Assembly: GCA_030407005.1 (NCBI GenBank)
Contig: JAUDYN010000017.1
Span: forward strand, 1 to 50,416
DNA: 50,416 nt
DNA from: Desarmillaria ectypa
Lineage: Eukaryota > Basidiomycota > Agaricomycetes > Agaricales > Physalacriaceae
Direction: 5' to 3'
The notes below the pieces were generated by a model, which had not been told where the DNA came from, made no database searches, and saw only the letters and a program-made list of their open reading frames with translations. Positions 1-11,037 of the stretch are shown piece after piece. Numbering within the stretch: the first letter of the stretch is position 1; each line of letters starts with the position of its first letter. Position numbers and translations under genes: made by a program.

Positions 1-890
1 ATAATGATGTTATCCATCTCTCATCAGCTATAATCAAAGATTGGCACCGGACTATCGGAATACTAGACTCGTCAGATCCTAAAACCAAGTCCTACTCTGT
101 TATGGATCTCGCGTATCCATAAACTCGGTGCATGAGTCAACGCATGCCTACACTCGGCCTTCTCGGTCCTAGCAGTGACTCACACATAATTTTCTCTTAC
201 TTTCTCTATTCTTCTTGCTGATACTAGAATATAATAGAACATTGTAGAATATTCATGACTCGAGCCTTTTAGTATATAAATACCGTCTGTAACATTGTAG
301 AAAGGAATCATCTATCTACTCATCTTCAAGTCCACTTCATTGTGTGAACTAAGCATCTGATCGGTTACGCCTAGCGCTTGCCAATCTCCTCGCTTCCTGA
401 CTACGCCTAGCGCTTGTCTTCACCTACAGCCCGTAATAGCTCCGCGCTCACCAGCTGCTTCCTACAGTAATTGCTTCGCACTTACTGACCCCTTTACCTC
501 GCAAACCGGACCTCTCAGGTCTCCTCACGAACCCTTGCCGGAATCCATTCTATTCCCTAACGACATACATCTTTATAACATATCCTACCTCGCTTCGATC
601 ATCGCTTGTCACCCCTCACTCTCATATCCTGATTTCGGCAGATTCCTAACATACTCGGAAGCCCTTCACGGTCAGATAAAGCCATACAGCCTTACAGGGA
701 CAGACCATATTCAACACCCATCCCCTCCTCGTCCTCAAGAAATAATTGGCTCATCGACCTGCGCGCACTGTTTAGCACCCGCCAATCGGCCACCCAGTCC
801 ATGCCTCGTAGGACGAATCCAGAGGCACTCGACCCCGATTCGATAACCTCGAGGGCACAAAGTCGTGATTCCGAGTACCGCATCGGATGT
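1..890 (+). mobile_element. Fragment of an LTR-type retroelement (probable)
   Basis: No intact coding sequence is present. The stretch has an AT-rich part with a TATA-like motif near 275-282, then a CT-rich stretch with a short direct repeat (ACGCCTAGCGCTTG near 367 and 403), which is the look of a long terminal repeat and leader. Short open frames near 535-1000 have no recognisable domain. A 21-base string in the adjoining inverted repeat (GAACAAGGCGCGAA plus 7 bases) recurs with one mismatch near 19918, so a dispersed element is likely. The class and the element boundaries are inferred and not proven. Confidence 0.35.
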
Positions 891-1285
891 GTAACGAGCC
901 GGCTACAGGCCCGGTGCCTTTCTCCATTTCATACCCTGTCGTCGCTCCACTTGCTCCACCGTTCGCGCCTTGTTCGATATTGTCTATTTGATATTAGTTA
1001 GTAGTATAAAAGAGCTACGTACCGCTGTAGTAGCTCGGGTTTTTCGCAATTAACCAGCCTTTACACCTGTCATGGGCTCTCACAAGGAGCTTGATGCAAA
1101 TAGTGACAGGTGTAAAGGCTGGTTAATTGCGAAAAACCCGAGCTACTACAGCGGTACGTAGCTCTTTTATACTACTAACTAATATCAAATAGACAATATC
1201 GAACAAGGCGCGAACGGTGGAGCAAGTGGAGCGACGACAGGGTATGAAATGGAGAAAGGCACCGGGCCTGTAGCCGGCTCGTTAC
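891..1285. repeat. Perfect long inverted repeat, 182-bp arms with 31-bp spacer
   Basis: Bases 891-1072 and 1104-1285 read as exact reverse complements over their whole length, separated by a 31-bp non-palindromic spacer (1073-1103). Equal arm lengths with no indel mean the copies are very young or are held identical. The arm contains AT-rich TATA-like sequence and resembles retroelement sequence near 19.9 kb. It could be a head-to-head pair of element ends, a foldback element, or a cloning or assembly foldback artefact. The sequence alone does not decide. Confidence 0.95.
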
Positions 1286-4200
1286 AGGATGCGTATCAAG
1301 GTCCAACTTGGTGGTATTCGATTACTGGGAACGAACAGACATAAGACTGGCCTTACCATCTATATACGAAGCCTGAGTTTAGTGAGTACCTTTCTTGGAT
1401 AGCAGACACGCCATGGAGTACCCCCGCCGCCACCCAAGGTACTCTAAACAGCCCCCATAGTACCGCCAGCTCTATCCCGAACACTTCATTTGATGAGGCA
1501 CAGTGCAGACAAACGGCGAAAAAAAAAAAAAAAACCCAGATAGATACGCACGTCTGGTAAGATATGCCCTTGATTACACATGCAGATCCTCTGATCCGTG
1601 TCGTCTTCAAGTAATGCATTCTCTTTTCGTCCAAATAGCTTGCAGCCCCTCGATTGCGTTCTAGGAGGAACCTAATCCAAGAGGCTCTAATTCCCTCAAT
1701 AGAGTCTCATGTGATCGTTCTGGTGCATACGCCATAGTCAATAACCATACCAGGTGCCTCTGACATCCAATCCGCCCACTTCATCATCATCATCCGGATC
1801 CATGTCCGACATCTCCAAAGGATATCCAAAACTAGCTTCAAGGTCATCGCTGTCGGCGTACTGCTGCCAAGAGTAAGAACCAGACATAAAGAGAAAAACC
1901 CAACCCGGACGTGCACCTTGCTCCGCCCTCTACTTTCCGCAAAGACAGCCCTAGCGACAGAGAGGCGTCCTTGCTCAGAGCGTGGCCCATAGATTCCGTG
2001 TCGCCCTCGAGCACAGAAGTAACGACATCCATATCCACATCCATGATCTCCAGCCGAGCTGAGAATCCAGGATTTAGACAACCCGGGCCGATTCGCGGGG
2101 AACGAGGTTTCCGCGCGGTGCAAGTTTCAAGGTACAGGCGGAGGCTTGCTCGCGACATTGCCCAAGGGCATGTTTCTAGGACGAAGGAATAACGCCACCA
2201 CTATGGAGCTGCTCGATGAGTGTGGCACGAATAACTGCTGGGCTTGATGAAGTGGAGCGTGGCAGTGAAGGGCAACCTTGGTTTGAAACTGCCCCACACG
2301 GAAGACTGGACCGTTGATCAGGATGGGCTGGTTCCTAGTTTATCGTATACGTATGCCCAGAAATGGGATGAATGCTTCCAATGCCACAACCCATGTTAAG
2401 AGGGCCAATCAGATAAGCGCCTGCCATAGGATGTTTAAACTTTTATTGAAAAGTGGACGATATAAGGGCCAGCCAGGGTTTGTAGTAGCTCCAGCAAGGC
2501 GACTTGAAGTTCCCAAACACCCCGGGTCGTTGGGATGATGCAAAGTGGATGGACTAATAAATGCCCATAATTGAGATTCTCGAGGCATTAGAAATATCGA
2601 CGTATAGGGCTAAATAACATGCATCCGAGCGAAGCTGTCTCCTACCTGGAGGCTACCGCCGATCCTACAAATGTATCATCAAGGAGACGACTCACATTCA
2701 TCCCACCCTTGAACCACCTGGGTTCACATCCTAAATGCTTCTGGAATAATTGCATTTGCTTCAACGAAGACCACCTGTAGAAGCCACCGCAATTATCCTC
2801 AGCATCTTTTCCCCTTCAAAGTCTACGGGTTCCTGCATGGCTAAATCATAGACTTTGGCGCTGATAAAGTGCATGTCCTGATAACGAAGAAGCTTATTAG
2901 AGCCCGAGAGCGGCGTGTGTCAATAGTGAAGGGCTGGTACACCGTCCAACCATATGACTATGCTTGAAAAAATATGCTCTGGATGAGGTCGTAGCGAACC
3001 CAGCAAAATAAACATGCGAGCGCGTAGTATCGATCGTAGTGCCTTCAGGAGCGAATTATTGCGCCTCGTCAATGTCTTCTTGGCGACGCTAGCAGAGATC
3101 ATCAGTGGCACTCACAACAAGACGGTTGAGAAAAGAACCGGTTTGTTGGCGTTCGAAAAAGAACATCACGTGACTCAAACGCGCTGCCGGTCTCAGGGGG
3201 TGCAACGCGACGCGACTTGACGGGACTAGTGCGTCGAGTCATGGATGGCTACGGACATTCCACTAAGCGATAATCTTGTCCAATTTCAACTCGAGGAGTC
3301 CTCTACAATGCGTGCCTTATCTTCTCGGTCAACTTGTACTTGCTGTCAATTCAACCAGTTCGTTATAACCCTCGGCAACAGCGAGAGTCCGTGACCACAA
3401 CAAACATATCACGTAACACCATCACGTGTATGGCTAAATCCTATACCTCCTTTTTGAGTTTAACCTGGTTATTTTTGGAACAAGCCCTGTCAGTAAAGAT
3501 GAGCGTGATGTCATGGCAGGGGTCCCTTGAAGACCTGAACGTACCGTGCGTGAAAGTAATTCTCCTCGACAATGAACTTGCGGTTGAGGATTCTATTGTT
3601 GTCCATGGTTAGGTAAATGTTAAAAACCAACGGACAGGTGACGCCGCGTCGGACTACGTGCGGACTCATCTCTGCGACTCCGAAACCGTAGTCCACTGGC
3701 ATATTTTCGAAAGAGCATGGCGATAGTCAGTCGTCTTGCTCTTGTTCTCGCAACCCTGGACTTGGCAGTCGCTCTTTTGCCGCTACCACGGTGCTCAGAG
3801 TCATAGGCAGTCCTCTTCGCGTCGTCCTTCGAACGCAATACAAACATTTAAATTTCTCTGAAAGTCTCTTGTTCTGGTAATACAATGGAGTATAACAATG
3901 CGAGAAATTGTGGAAAACACTGGCAAATCAATGTGATGGAAGAAGGAAGGTGGTGTAAAAGAGAGGAGCAGCGGGTTTGAAATGATGGATGTATCACACG
4001 GAGGAAAGGTACAAATGGCGCAAACACTATCAAAGTGCCTATAATGTATTAGCGATAGTGACAGTGGGGTAAAGGGACACGTACGATAGAGCTAGAGTAT
4101 ATAACGTATTTTGAAGTAAAGACGGTAGAATTTGGCGTTCATTGGAAGTGGGTGTTCTACGAAAGGGTCCTTTGTCAGATGTAGTAGAGAGCTGGTGTAC

Positions 4201-4325
4201 TGAACGACTCACGAGAAGACGAAGTGATAATTTAGACAAGCTCGACCAACAACTGGGAGCAAAAAGCCTGCACCAAAGAAATTAGCATGGAGTCTGGAAC
4301 CACGATACACAACTGACCATCGCGT
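1286..4325. other. Gene-poor flank with possible minus-strand relic
   Basis: No gene can be supported here. On the minus strand between about 2160 and 1740 a frame containing MDVDMDVVTSVLEGDTESM, followed by a possible intron (ending in TTGGCAG) and an acidic frame with MDPDDDDEVGG, looks faintly coding. The phases do not join cleanly and no family is recognised. The rest, including the Arg-rich minus-strand frame at 3620-3847, looks like unconstrained sequence. Confidence 0.4.
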
Positions 4326-4511
4326 TCACGCAATAACGCAATACGCTGCGACGTTGCCTGAATCCATGCGCTCACCGTCGACAGGTACTGTGAGTGCCAT
4401 GGGTTGTTCAGAATTGGATTGAGGACAAGGGTAAGAGGGAGAGCCTGAGGGAAAGAGCAGAGCACTGATTTCATTCGAGTCGCACGCAGTGATATCGACG
4501 AAGGAGTCCAT
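4326..4511 (-). CDS. Mating pheromone precursor 1 (CaaX type)
   Basis: A 61-residue intronless reading frame ending in the prenylation box CVIA-stop. It starts MDSFVDI, the MD-x-F opening shared with the other precursors here. An ER pair lies at residues 47-48, ten residues before Cys58. In basidiomycetes this charged pair marks N-terminal cleavage, so the predicted mature lipopeptide is MDSGNVAAYC or slightly longer, farnesylated and carboxymethylated on Cys58 after removal of VIA. It would be secreted and act as ligand for STE3 receptors of a compatible mate. Receptor 1 lies about 525 bp upstream on the same strand, forming a module. A TATA motif lies about 90 bp upstream. A probable 50-bp intron (4317 down to 4268; donor GTCAGT, branch TGCTAAT, acceptor GTGCAG) starts 8 nt after the stop. 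Confidence 0.93.
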   Translation of the reverse strand: MDSFVDITACDSNEISALLFPSGSPSYPCPQSNSEQPMALTVPVDGERMDSGNVAAYCVIA

Positions 4512-4600
4512 AGTATAATAAGTATGGACGAATGCAAGGGGAACGCAGGTGAGGTTTGGTGAATTCTAGATGGTAATGGGGACAGTGCGACATAGTGGCG

Positions 4601-4706
4601 CCCTTATATATTGCCATGAACCATGTAAAGTCACATCGGGCGGACAATGCTGGTTGTAAGGTGGCTTGAAATTTGCAATGCTCGGAGTACAATGGCTGCT
4701 ATTGTT
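4601..4706 (-). promoter_or_regulatory. Promoter of pheromone gene 1: TATA and paired HMG-box sites
   Basis: On the minus strand a TATATAAG core sits at about 4610-4603, some 90 bp before the start codon. Further upstream, 4689-4706 reads ACAATGGCTGCTATTGTT on the plus strand: two ACAAT-type cores facing each other four bases apart. HMG-box mating regulators (Prf1 or Ste11 type) bind ACAAAGG or ACAATGG-like cores, so this is a plausible pheromone-response site. The assignment is inference from motif and position. Confidence 0.45.
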
Positions 4707-5035
4707 CAGTTCGCTGGAGCGAGTACAAGCCCTTCCTATTTTAGATGTTTGTTTGTAATCAATGCCGAAGCTGTGCCGAACAACAGGGACATTTGTTTTG
4801 TGACTGAAGGGGTCTTCTGGCACTTCTGGAACACAACACTTCACATGTCGATGTACAGTTGATTTTGCGACATTTTTACGAGCAGTAATCGTGCTTTCTG
4901 GGGTCGAAAAATAGGCGAGGGATATTTTATTCACTCCGAAAATACGTAACAGTAAGGATACAGTAACATTGCGTTGATGCGGTGTCGAAAAAAAAAACAT
5001 AAATCAAAAGAAGTAGTGCAATATATTTGTTTACA

Positions 5036-6537
5036 TTAAGCAACTGTATGTCGGCGGTCGCTCTGCGACTCAGGCAGCGATGAAAAAGAAAAGTCGCTCT
5101 CGGTAGGACTAGGGGCAATGTCCTTAAACTTTGCGTCCACAGGCGTGTAGACATCGATCTCCGTGCTCGAACCATCTTCACAACAAGTCGTCGCAGTCGA
5201 CACAGTCGAAGAGTATAACGGCAAGGGAGACACGGTGCTCGGGCTTGGTGGTAGGGGCTTGCAGTAATCCCTACGTAGCAAATGCGTCAACCCTGGCAGG
5301 AAAACAGACAATCGGAAAATACCCACATTTTGAGGTCCGTAAGAATGTTGGCATGCTTCTTCTTTCCCTGTGTCTCTACCTTTCCGAATCGGCTAGTAGC
5401 GGACTTCCACCACAAACGATAATGCTTCCTCGCCTCGGTCGCAAACCCGAAGAATGCGAAAAAGACAAGGGAGCAAAATACTGTGATCCACCTCGTAGCC
5501 TCCAATCCGGCAATAGCAAATGGGCTCAGCCTCCAAAGGAGCCAAGGGTACATCTCCACACGCTCGTAATCGAAATGTGTGTCCGCCCAGCTTCTCCATG
5601 GTCCAACCTGCGATCCCAGCACGTTGATGCATATCATTGTAATCGCGAGGGGAGTTGTACAACAGATCTCGGTCATGGACAGCGCCATCAAGCGGAAATA
5701 ACGACTCGTGGTCAGGGACTTGTTGGAGGACAGGAAGGAACTGAAGTCGGCACGGCGTTGCATGAAGGCACGGAGGGAAAGAACTACCATGGGACGCATT
5801 AATTGGGGACAGTGGTTGATGGGCGACGAAGGGGTAGCTTACCACAGTATACAGCAGAAATGAGGCCCAAAATGACCGGCCAGATACAGTTGAGGACGTA
5901 GAGCAAGACAGTATTATAGAGCGCAGGGAAAGGGCCGAAATCTCCGTAGAGGTTAAAACGATGGCCTTGTACCACGTATTCTACATAACAAAGACGCGTC
6001 GATCAGCACTGCAAGACTAACGCCACAGAGTGAAAGGACCCACGTAGCGCGGTGAAGATAACCGGCAGTAGAACGCAAAAGAGTGAATCAATAAGGATGG
6101 CACGACGTTTCTACACAAAATTGGAGGACGTTCGTAGTGATGAAAGAAACCACACACCTCCGCACGCGTCACGCTAACCGCGCGAACGCTGGCAATCTGA
6201 TACAGACGCCGGTTGATACACAATGTCGACGCAGGGATAGCTACGGACGCCGCCATCATAATGCGTATTGCTACAGAACGGTGTCAAGCCCCGTCTCGCG
6301 TTGTACCGCAAGAAGCTCACATATATCGCACCAAAGAGGCGCAGAGTTCTTCACATTCCCGTGCCAGATAATCGAGTTTATGAACAGGTTGAGGTTGGCT
6401 ATCGACGACCAGAAAATAAAATAACATGTTCCCGAGTTCCATGCGAGGAGATGCCATCGGAGGGGAATGAGAGGAAGAATGAATCCAAAGAAAGCAAAGA
6501 TGGGAAAGAGTGGGTAAGTAGGGTCAGAAACTCGCAT
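5036..6537 (-). CDS. STE3: STE3-type pheromone receptor 1 (7-TM GPCR)
   Basis: Receptor for lipopeptide mating pheromone at the plasma membrane, expected to signal through a G protein to the mating MAPK cascade. Exons on the minus strand: 6537-6321, 6270-6158, 6110-6044, 5980-5843, 5783-5380 and about 5257-5036, giving about 386 residues. Family landmarks: N-terminal YPLFPIFAFFGF, then APLWCDIS, KRRAILIDSLFC, YVVQGHRFNLY, SRYFRLMALSMTEI, and FFAFFGFATEARKHYR after TM7. A Ser/Pro-rich cytoplasmic tail follows. The first four introns (47-63 bp) have good splice sites and matching phases. The last one (about 5379-5258) is uncertain because the best-looking acceptor at 5271 puts the tail in another frame. 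The intron at 6157-6111 is absent from receptors 2 and 3. Nearby pheromone 1 is its likely locus partner, although self-pairs normally do not activate. Confidence 0.93.
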
Positions 6538-6616
6538 GGTGGGTCGACGAAGGCAAAGTAAGGAAGGGAAAACCTTGGGTGTCGAACAAGGGAGGTCACA
6601 CAAGAAAGAATACACC

Positions 6617-6750
6617 CATCCCTCCTCACCTCTGTTAAAAAGGACCCCATTGTCTGCGAGCAAGGACAATGCGGAGTTTCAATTTCCTCCCGAATGAGGA
6701 AGAACTGCTTCCGTATTCGGACACCCTATTGTTCCTTCTCGTTATTGTCA
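6617..6750 (-). promoter_or_regulatory. Promoter segment of receptor 1, copy A of a duplication
   Basis: This 134-bp stretch lies 80-213 bp upstream of the receptor 1 start and is repeated, diverged, at 7452-7587. On the minus strand it holds ACAATGGGG (6653-6645) and ACAATAGGG (6732-6724), HMG-box-like cores also kept in the second copy. The TATA-like position reads TTTTTAA here and TTTATAA in copy B. A role in pheromone-induced expression is inferred. Confidence 0.5.
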
Positions 6751-7451
6751 GCAGTGGTGAAATCGAGACTACTTTACTGATAGAAAAATCTCAGAGTAAC
6801 GGTATAGGTGCAAGTGATAATTCTCCCCCTATTCGCGTAAGGGCAGAGTGGTCGTGATCCTGTAAATAGGTATCACAGCCCGCGCGAATATCAATATCAA
6901 TTAGAGCAACGCTCGCCGTTCGAAACTATGGGTAATAGCAAACACAGGTATCAACACTTGGCCTTCTTCCATTTGCTCCCAGCATATATCCACGTAACGC
7001 AACCACCGCCAGTCTTATCTCAACGCACAGAGATCTTCTGATGTTCGGCAGTCCTCCGAGTCCAACAAATCACCATCCTCCCTCCCCCCATGTTTGAACA
7101 AGGAACACACTAAAACTGGTTCTCCGAGGCGTAGTGGACTCAGGCCTAACAAGGGCAGGTTGCCGAGACAGACCTGCAACGAAGGAGCCGGGCGCAAAGA
7201 CATTGAACCATGCTTGCACTGCAGATGAAGCTGAAGCTTTAAAGATTGAAGATTGAAGATACGAAGCGATATTCGACCAGATGAGGTGGCTTGCTACCGT
7301 ACGATAGCCTAAGGGTGTAACGCATACATCAAACAGGACAGTAACGTCGGTGTACGCCAACATTGATGAAACCAGTTCCTTGCGCGGCGTCCGAAATCAA
7401 AGAGTCAAGACAACGAACAATGTAGCACCCAGCCAAATTCCACGTGACATC

Positions 7452-7587
7452 AATCCCTCCTCACCTGTTATAAAGGACACCATTGTCTGCGAGCAAGAAG
7501 TGACGGCGCGGAGTTTCAATTTCCTACCGGATGAGGAAAAGCTGCTTCCGCATTCGGACGCCCCATTGTTTCTTCCCATTATTGTCA
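7452..7587 (-). repeat. Copy B of the receptor 1 promoter segment
   Basis: A diverged direct duplicate of 6617-6750, sharing most bases over the whole length and both ACAAT-type cores (minus strand at 7486-7479 and 7569-7561), with a better TATA-like motif. No receptor exon follows it on the minus strand. The frame at 7363-7070 is hydrophobic in parts but shows no STE3 landmark. It may mark an old tandem duplication of a receptor gene whose coding copy has decayed. Confidence 0.75.
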
Positions 7588-8782
7588 CCAAAATTGGGAG
7601 AGATGGCCAGGTCCTCCCTCTGCGCAGCGAGGACATGAAATCAGACTTACTCGCAATAGTTCACTTCGCAGTGGAAGATGTAACAGGACGGGGGGGCAAG
7701 ATATATTGCCTTCCCTGAATATTCGAAAGAAGGCCGACGGCTCGCGCCGGTACCGGTGTTGTACTTGATCGTACACCATGCATCATGATGGAATTAGAAT
7801 CTGATCAACACTACCTCCGAAATGACTTTCAATAGCGCAAAGTAAAGTAGCTGATTTCAATTCAGGAGGCAAATGATCTCCCATGCAGACTTTCGGAAAA
7901 AGGATCGGTGTACCTACGTACAGAACCGTCGTTGTCCCTGTCCTTCGATAGATGTATGTACAGCTCACATTCAGCGATGCATGTATCAGGAACCTGTGAC
8001 CTTACCCCCAGGAACGACTTGGGATGCAATTATTGTTCCAGCTATAGGACACGCATCTCGAATCGTTCCAAGCAATCGCGAACCAAAACAACGATGTCCG
8101 AACAAGCCTGCAAGTTTAACACGGGGAGACTGGTGTTCTCGGGCAATCGCACGTCACAATCTGAGGCAATAGTAGTGCTGAAACAGAGACAATCCTGTGC
8201 TGCTGTGGGAATATGAGAGGTCTCGGAGAGCTATGATGCAGGATTCACGTAGCCTGCAGAACAAGTCGATAAAGGTGAACAATACCAACCAGAGCGGACG
8301 GGGAAAAATAGCAAGGGTCAAGTACACAAGAAGCATCACCCCGACCGCAGGATATGGGTGCGACATATCGCGCAGAATAATTTGAAGTACGAAAGTTCTC
8401 CTCCTGCACCGCCTTGTATTGGCCATTATAGCACTGACGATAGGAGAGGATGGTCTGAATTTCCACTTATTCGCAATGGTAGTCGTACGAACAATTGCCA
8501 TCTTCAGTGATAACGCGAGCGCCATACAGCAACAAAAGCAGATTCTACTGCCTAGATGTGGAGTTTTTCAGGACTAGTTGAATATTCAGATTATCGATGC
8601 CTGCAAGGTTTCCAGAGTCGCAAAGGAGTTCTCTGCGTAGGTGAGCGAGTCCAAGAATTCCGGGCCCCGACATCCCAAAACGGACTGTCGTGATGGCCAA
8701 ACATCCACCAACTCCACTTTCTCCATTGTTCCTCCTTATTGTATTTTCTTTCAGGATAACGAAAGGATAAAAATGATGGCCT
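7588..8782. other. Spacer between divergent receptor genes
   Basis: No supported gene. One minus-strand frame (8366-8154) encodes a 70-residue peptide with two hydrophobic stretches (AVGVMLLVYLTLAIF and LWLVLFTFIDLF). It could be a relic of a membrane protein, perhaps tied to the duplicated receptor promoter, but it matches no receptor motif. Confidence 0.4.
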
Positions 8783-8790
8783 ACAAAGGG
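8783..8790 (+). promoter_or_regulatory. Candidate pheromone-response element of receptor 2
   Basis: ACAAAGGG, identical to the core bound by the HMG regulator Prf1 in smuts, lies about 50 bp before the receptor 2 start codon. The next bases make a small inverted repeat (AAAGGG-TT-CCCTTT). Function is inferred from the motif and its location. Confidence 0.4.
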
Positions 8791-8840
8791 TTCCCTTTCA
8801 GTTTTCCTCCAAATTCTTCCTTCCCTTCTCCTTCGCCACC

Positions 8841-10342
8841 ATGCACGCCGAACTCCCAGTGGTATCCTTTCTCTGCGCCTTCCTAGTCCTCGTTCCTCTT
8901 CCATGGCACTGGCGCGCGGGCACCATACCCACCATTGCTATTACCTTCTGGCTCTTTCTCGGAAACTTCGTCAATGGCGTCAACTCTGCAGTGTGGCTGG
9001 ACAACGTTCGTATCGTGGTTCCTGTATGGTGCGACATCGGTGGGTGCTATACTCTGAGGTTCTTTGTTCCGAGGGCTAACCGACGCGTCAAATAGCGACG
9101 AAGATTATGATTGGCACAAATGTATCGCTACCTTGCGCCCTGCTGTGCCTGTGTATGCATCTTGAGCGCGTTTCTTCTATGCGTCTCGTGCAGACGAATA
9201 TAACAGATAAACGTCGACGACAGATTGTCGATTGCATTCTGTGTTTTACCGTACCCCTGATATATATGGCCCTTCGTAAGTAAATTCTTTCATTTTATGC
9301 TACGCCACTCATCCTGGTTATATTAGATTATATCGTCCAAGGCCATCGCTTTGATATAATCGAGCAGTTTGGCTGTCGTCCATCCATCTATAACTCCCTT
9401 GCATCTCTATTTCTGATCTGGATCCCACCCCTGCTGTTCTCCATAGGCGCCGGTGTATTTTCTGGTACGAATTTTCTATTATCATTCTCGACATCCACTA
9501 ACCAGTCCTACTTCCACAGCCATCGCCTTACATCACTTCTTCATCCGTCGAATCACATTCACCAGGCATCTTCAATCTAAAAACTCTGCTCTGACGGCGT
9601 CGCATTACTTCCGTCTCATGTCCATGTCGCTCGTCCAGATATTCTGGGGCGTCTTGGTGACCACAGTCAACATGTGGTTCACCATGAAGAACGGCTTGCG
9701 TCCGTGGACGGGGTGGGAAGACGTCCACGTTGGATTCTCTCGCATTGGTCAATTTCCCCGGCTCCTCATCCCCGCTACGACGTGGACGTACACATACTTG
9801 CTCTGGTGGACCATCCCCATTTCATCCGTCCTCTTCTTTATATTCTTCTCGTTTGGTCAAGAGGCCATGAAAGAGTATCGTCGTTGCTTCGGATGGGTCA
9901 AAGTGGCTGTCTTCCGGCGACCCGAATCCAACAACCACTCGTCTACCAAGCTCAGGTCTTTACCATCATAGTGGGTTCTTTGACCGTCTTTGTATTCCTT
10001 GGGTACTAAACTTTACCACGTTCTCGTAGTCGCAACGAATCCAATGTCATCAAGTTGCCGCCACTGACGACGTCGACTGGCTCAATTTACGATTCAAAAC
10101 CATGCTATTCACCTTCCGCGTCAAGTCATGCCCCTTCGTCGCCGACCATCACGCCTTCTACCCCAACGTCCTCTCATAAAGCGGAATTTGATGTTGATGA
10201 GAGCATATACGAGGCATATGCGTCATCCCCCTCACCCTCGCCGCTCAAAGTGTCACCATTTCCCTATGGTCCAGAGTTTCGGAGGTTACCCTCGGAAACT
10301 TCTTCAGTTCCCCCATCTTTGCGACCTATGTCGTATCCTTGA
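8841..10342 (+). CDS. STE3: STE3-type pheromone receptor 2 (7-TM GPCR)
   Basis: Plasma-membrane receptor for prenylated mating pheromone. Five exons: 8841-9039, 9096-9275, 9327-9464, 9520-9955 and 10030-10342, all in phase, giving 421 residues. The start is the first ATG, in good context (GCCACCATG). Landmarks in order: LPWHWRAG after TM1, VPVWCDIA, DKRRRQIVDCIL, HYIVQGHRFDII, SHYFRLMSMSLVQIFWG, RPWTGWEDVHVGF, and FFSFGQEAMKEYRR after TM7. A Ser/Pro-rich tail follows. Exons 2 and 3 are 180 and 138 nt, identical in length to those of receptor 3. The 180-nt unit in receptor 1 is split by an extra intron. Three pheromone genes follow on the same strand, so this is the core of a receptor-pheromone module. 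No lesions seen. Confidence 0.96.
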
Positions 10343-10838
10343 TATATCTCATTCGTCGATAGTAATCATTGACACCTTGCCTTACGATTCTATTTGTATT
10401 CTGATACAGCTTGATGCTTGCTATACTTTATTCCTTTCGTCTTTACCCAATCTTGTACCAATAAACAAGTCAATTTTATGAGAATTCTGCACACTTTTTT
10501 TTTGCTCATGATATATGATGTGAGAAACGTCCGGCGTACGTAGAAGGTATACAAAGTAGACAGCCTGCCGTTCGGCTAGTTACACTCCATTTATTATAAT
10601 CTGGACGTAAACAATGACTTTGTAATGTGCATTGTCTTGGATGCTTTCAACCCCCGCATTGTACGCCATACTTGGAAGCACGGTTGTTCTTCTACGTAGC
10701 ATATAAGTAAACATGAGCCCACTCGCGCCTGGCCTCCCAACTCACAACTTACCTTCAACGCGAACTCACGCCGGTTGTCTGCACTCGCAAACGCACTCTC
10801 CTTACCGCCATTCCACAGGCTTTCACTCTAAATATCAA
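10343..10838 (+). promoter_or_regulatory. Receptor 2 3' region and promoter of pheromone gene 2
   Basis: There is no gene in this interval. A TATA-like ATATAAG lies at 10701-10707, about 130 bp before the pheromone start, and ACAATGAC at 10611-10618 is a possible HMG-box core. In the 3' part of receptor 2, AATAAA at 10460-10465 may be a polyadenylation signal. Confidence 0.4.
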
Positions 10839-10976
10839 ATGGACTCCTTCACAGACGAATCCTTCTCCATAGACTCTTTCGCACCGCTCGAGCCCTCTCC
10901 CAACCTCGCGGACATACCTGTTGACCAGGACAGATTACCTGCCAATGATTATCAGCAGATGTGCGTCATTGCATGA
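10839..10976 (+). CDS. Mating pheromone precursor 2 (CaaX type)
   Basis: A 45-residue intronless frame ending CVIA-stop. It starts MDSFTDESFS, close to precursor 1. The upstream in-frame start candidate at 10713 is not ATG, and the MDSF context favours 10839. A DR pair at residues 31-32 precedes Cys42 by ten residues, predicting mature LPANDYQQMC (or with the charged residues), prenylated on Cys42. First of three tandem precursors downstream of receptor 2 on the same strand. Four bases after the stop, a GTGAGT donor opens a probable 57-bp intron in the 3' UTR (10981-11037, acceptor TTCATAG). Confidence 0.95.
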   Translation: MDSFTDESFSIDSFAPLEPSPNLADIPVDQDRLPANDYQQMCVIA

Positions 10977-11037
10977 TATAGTGAGTCAAGCGGTCCGCAT
11001 GTTTGCTACGTTCTCAATAATGACGCGCCTTTCATAG

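Noticed and set aside
5131..5802. Plus-strand 223-codon open frame
   Set aside because: It lies antisense to the last exons of receptor 1, whose minus-strand reading has clear STE3 motifs. The plus frame has none.
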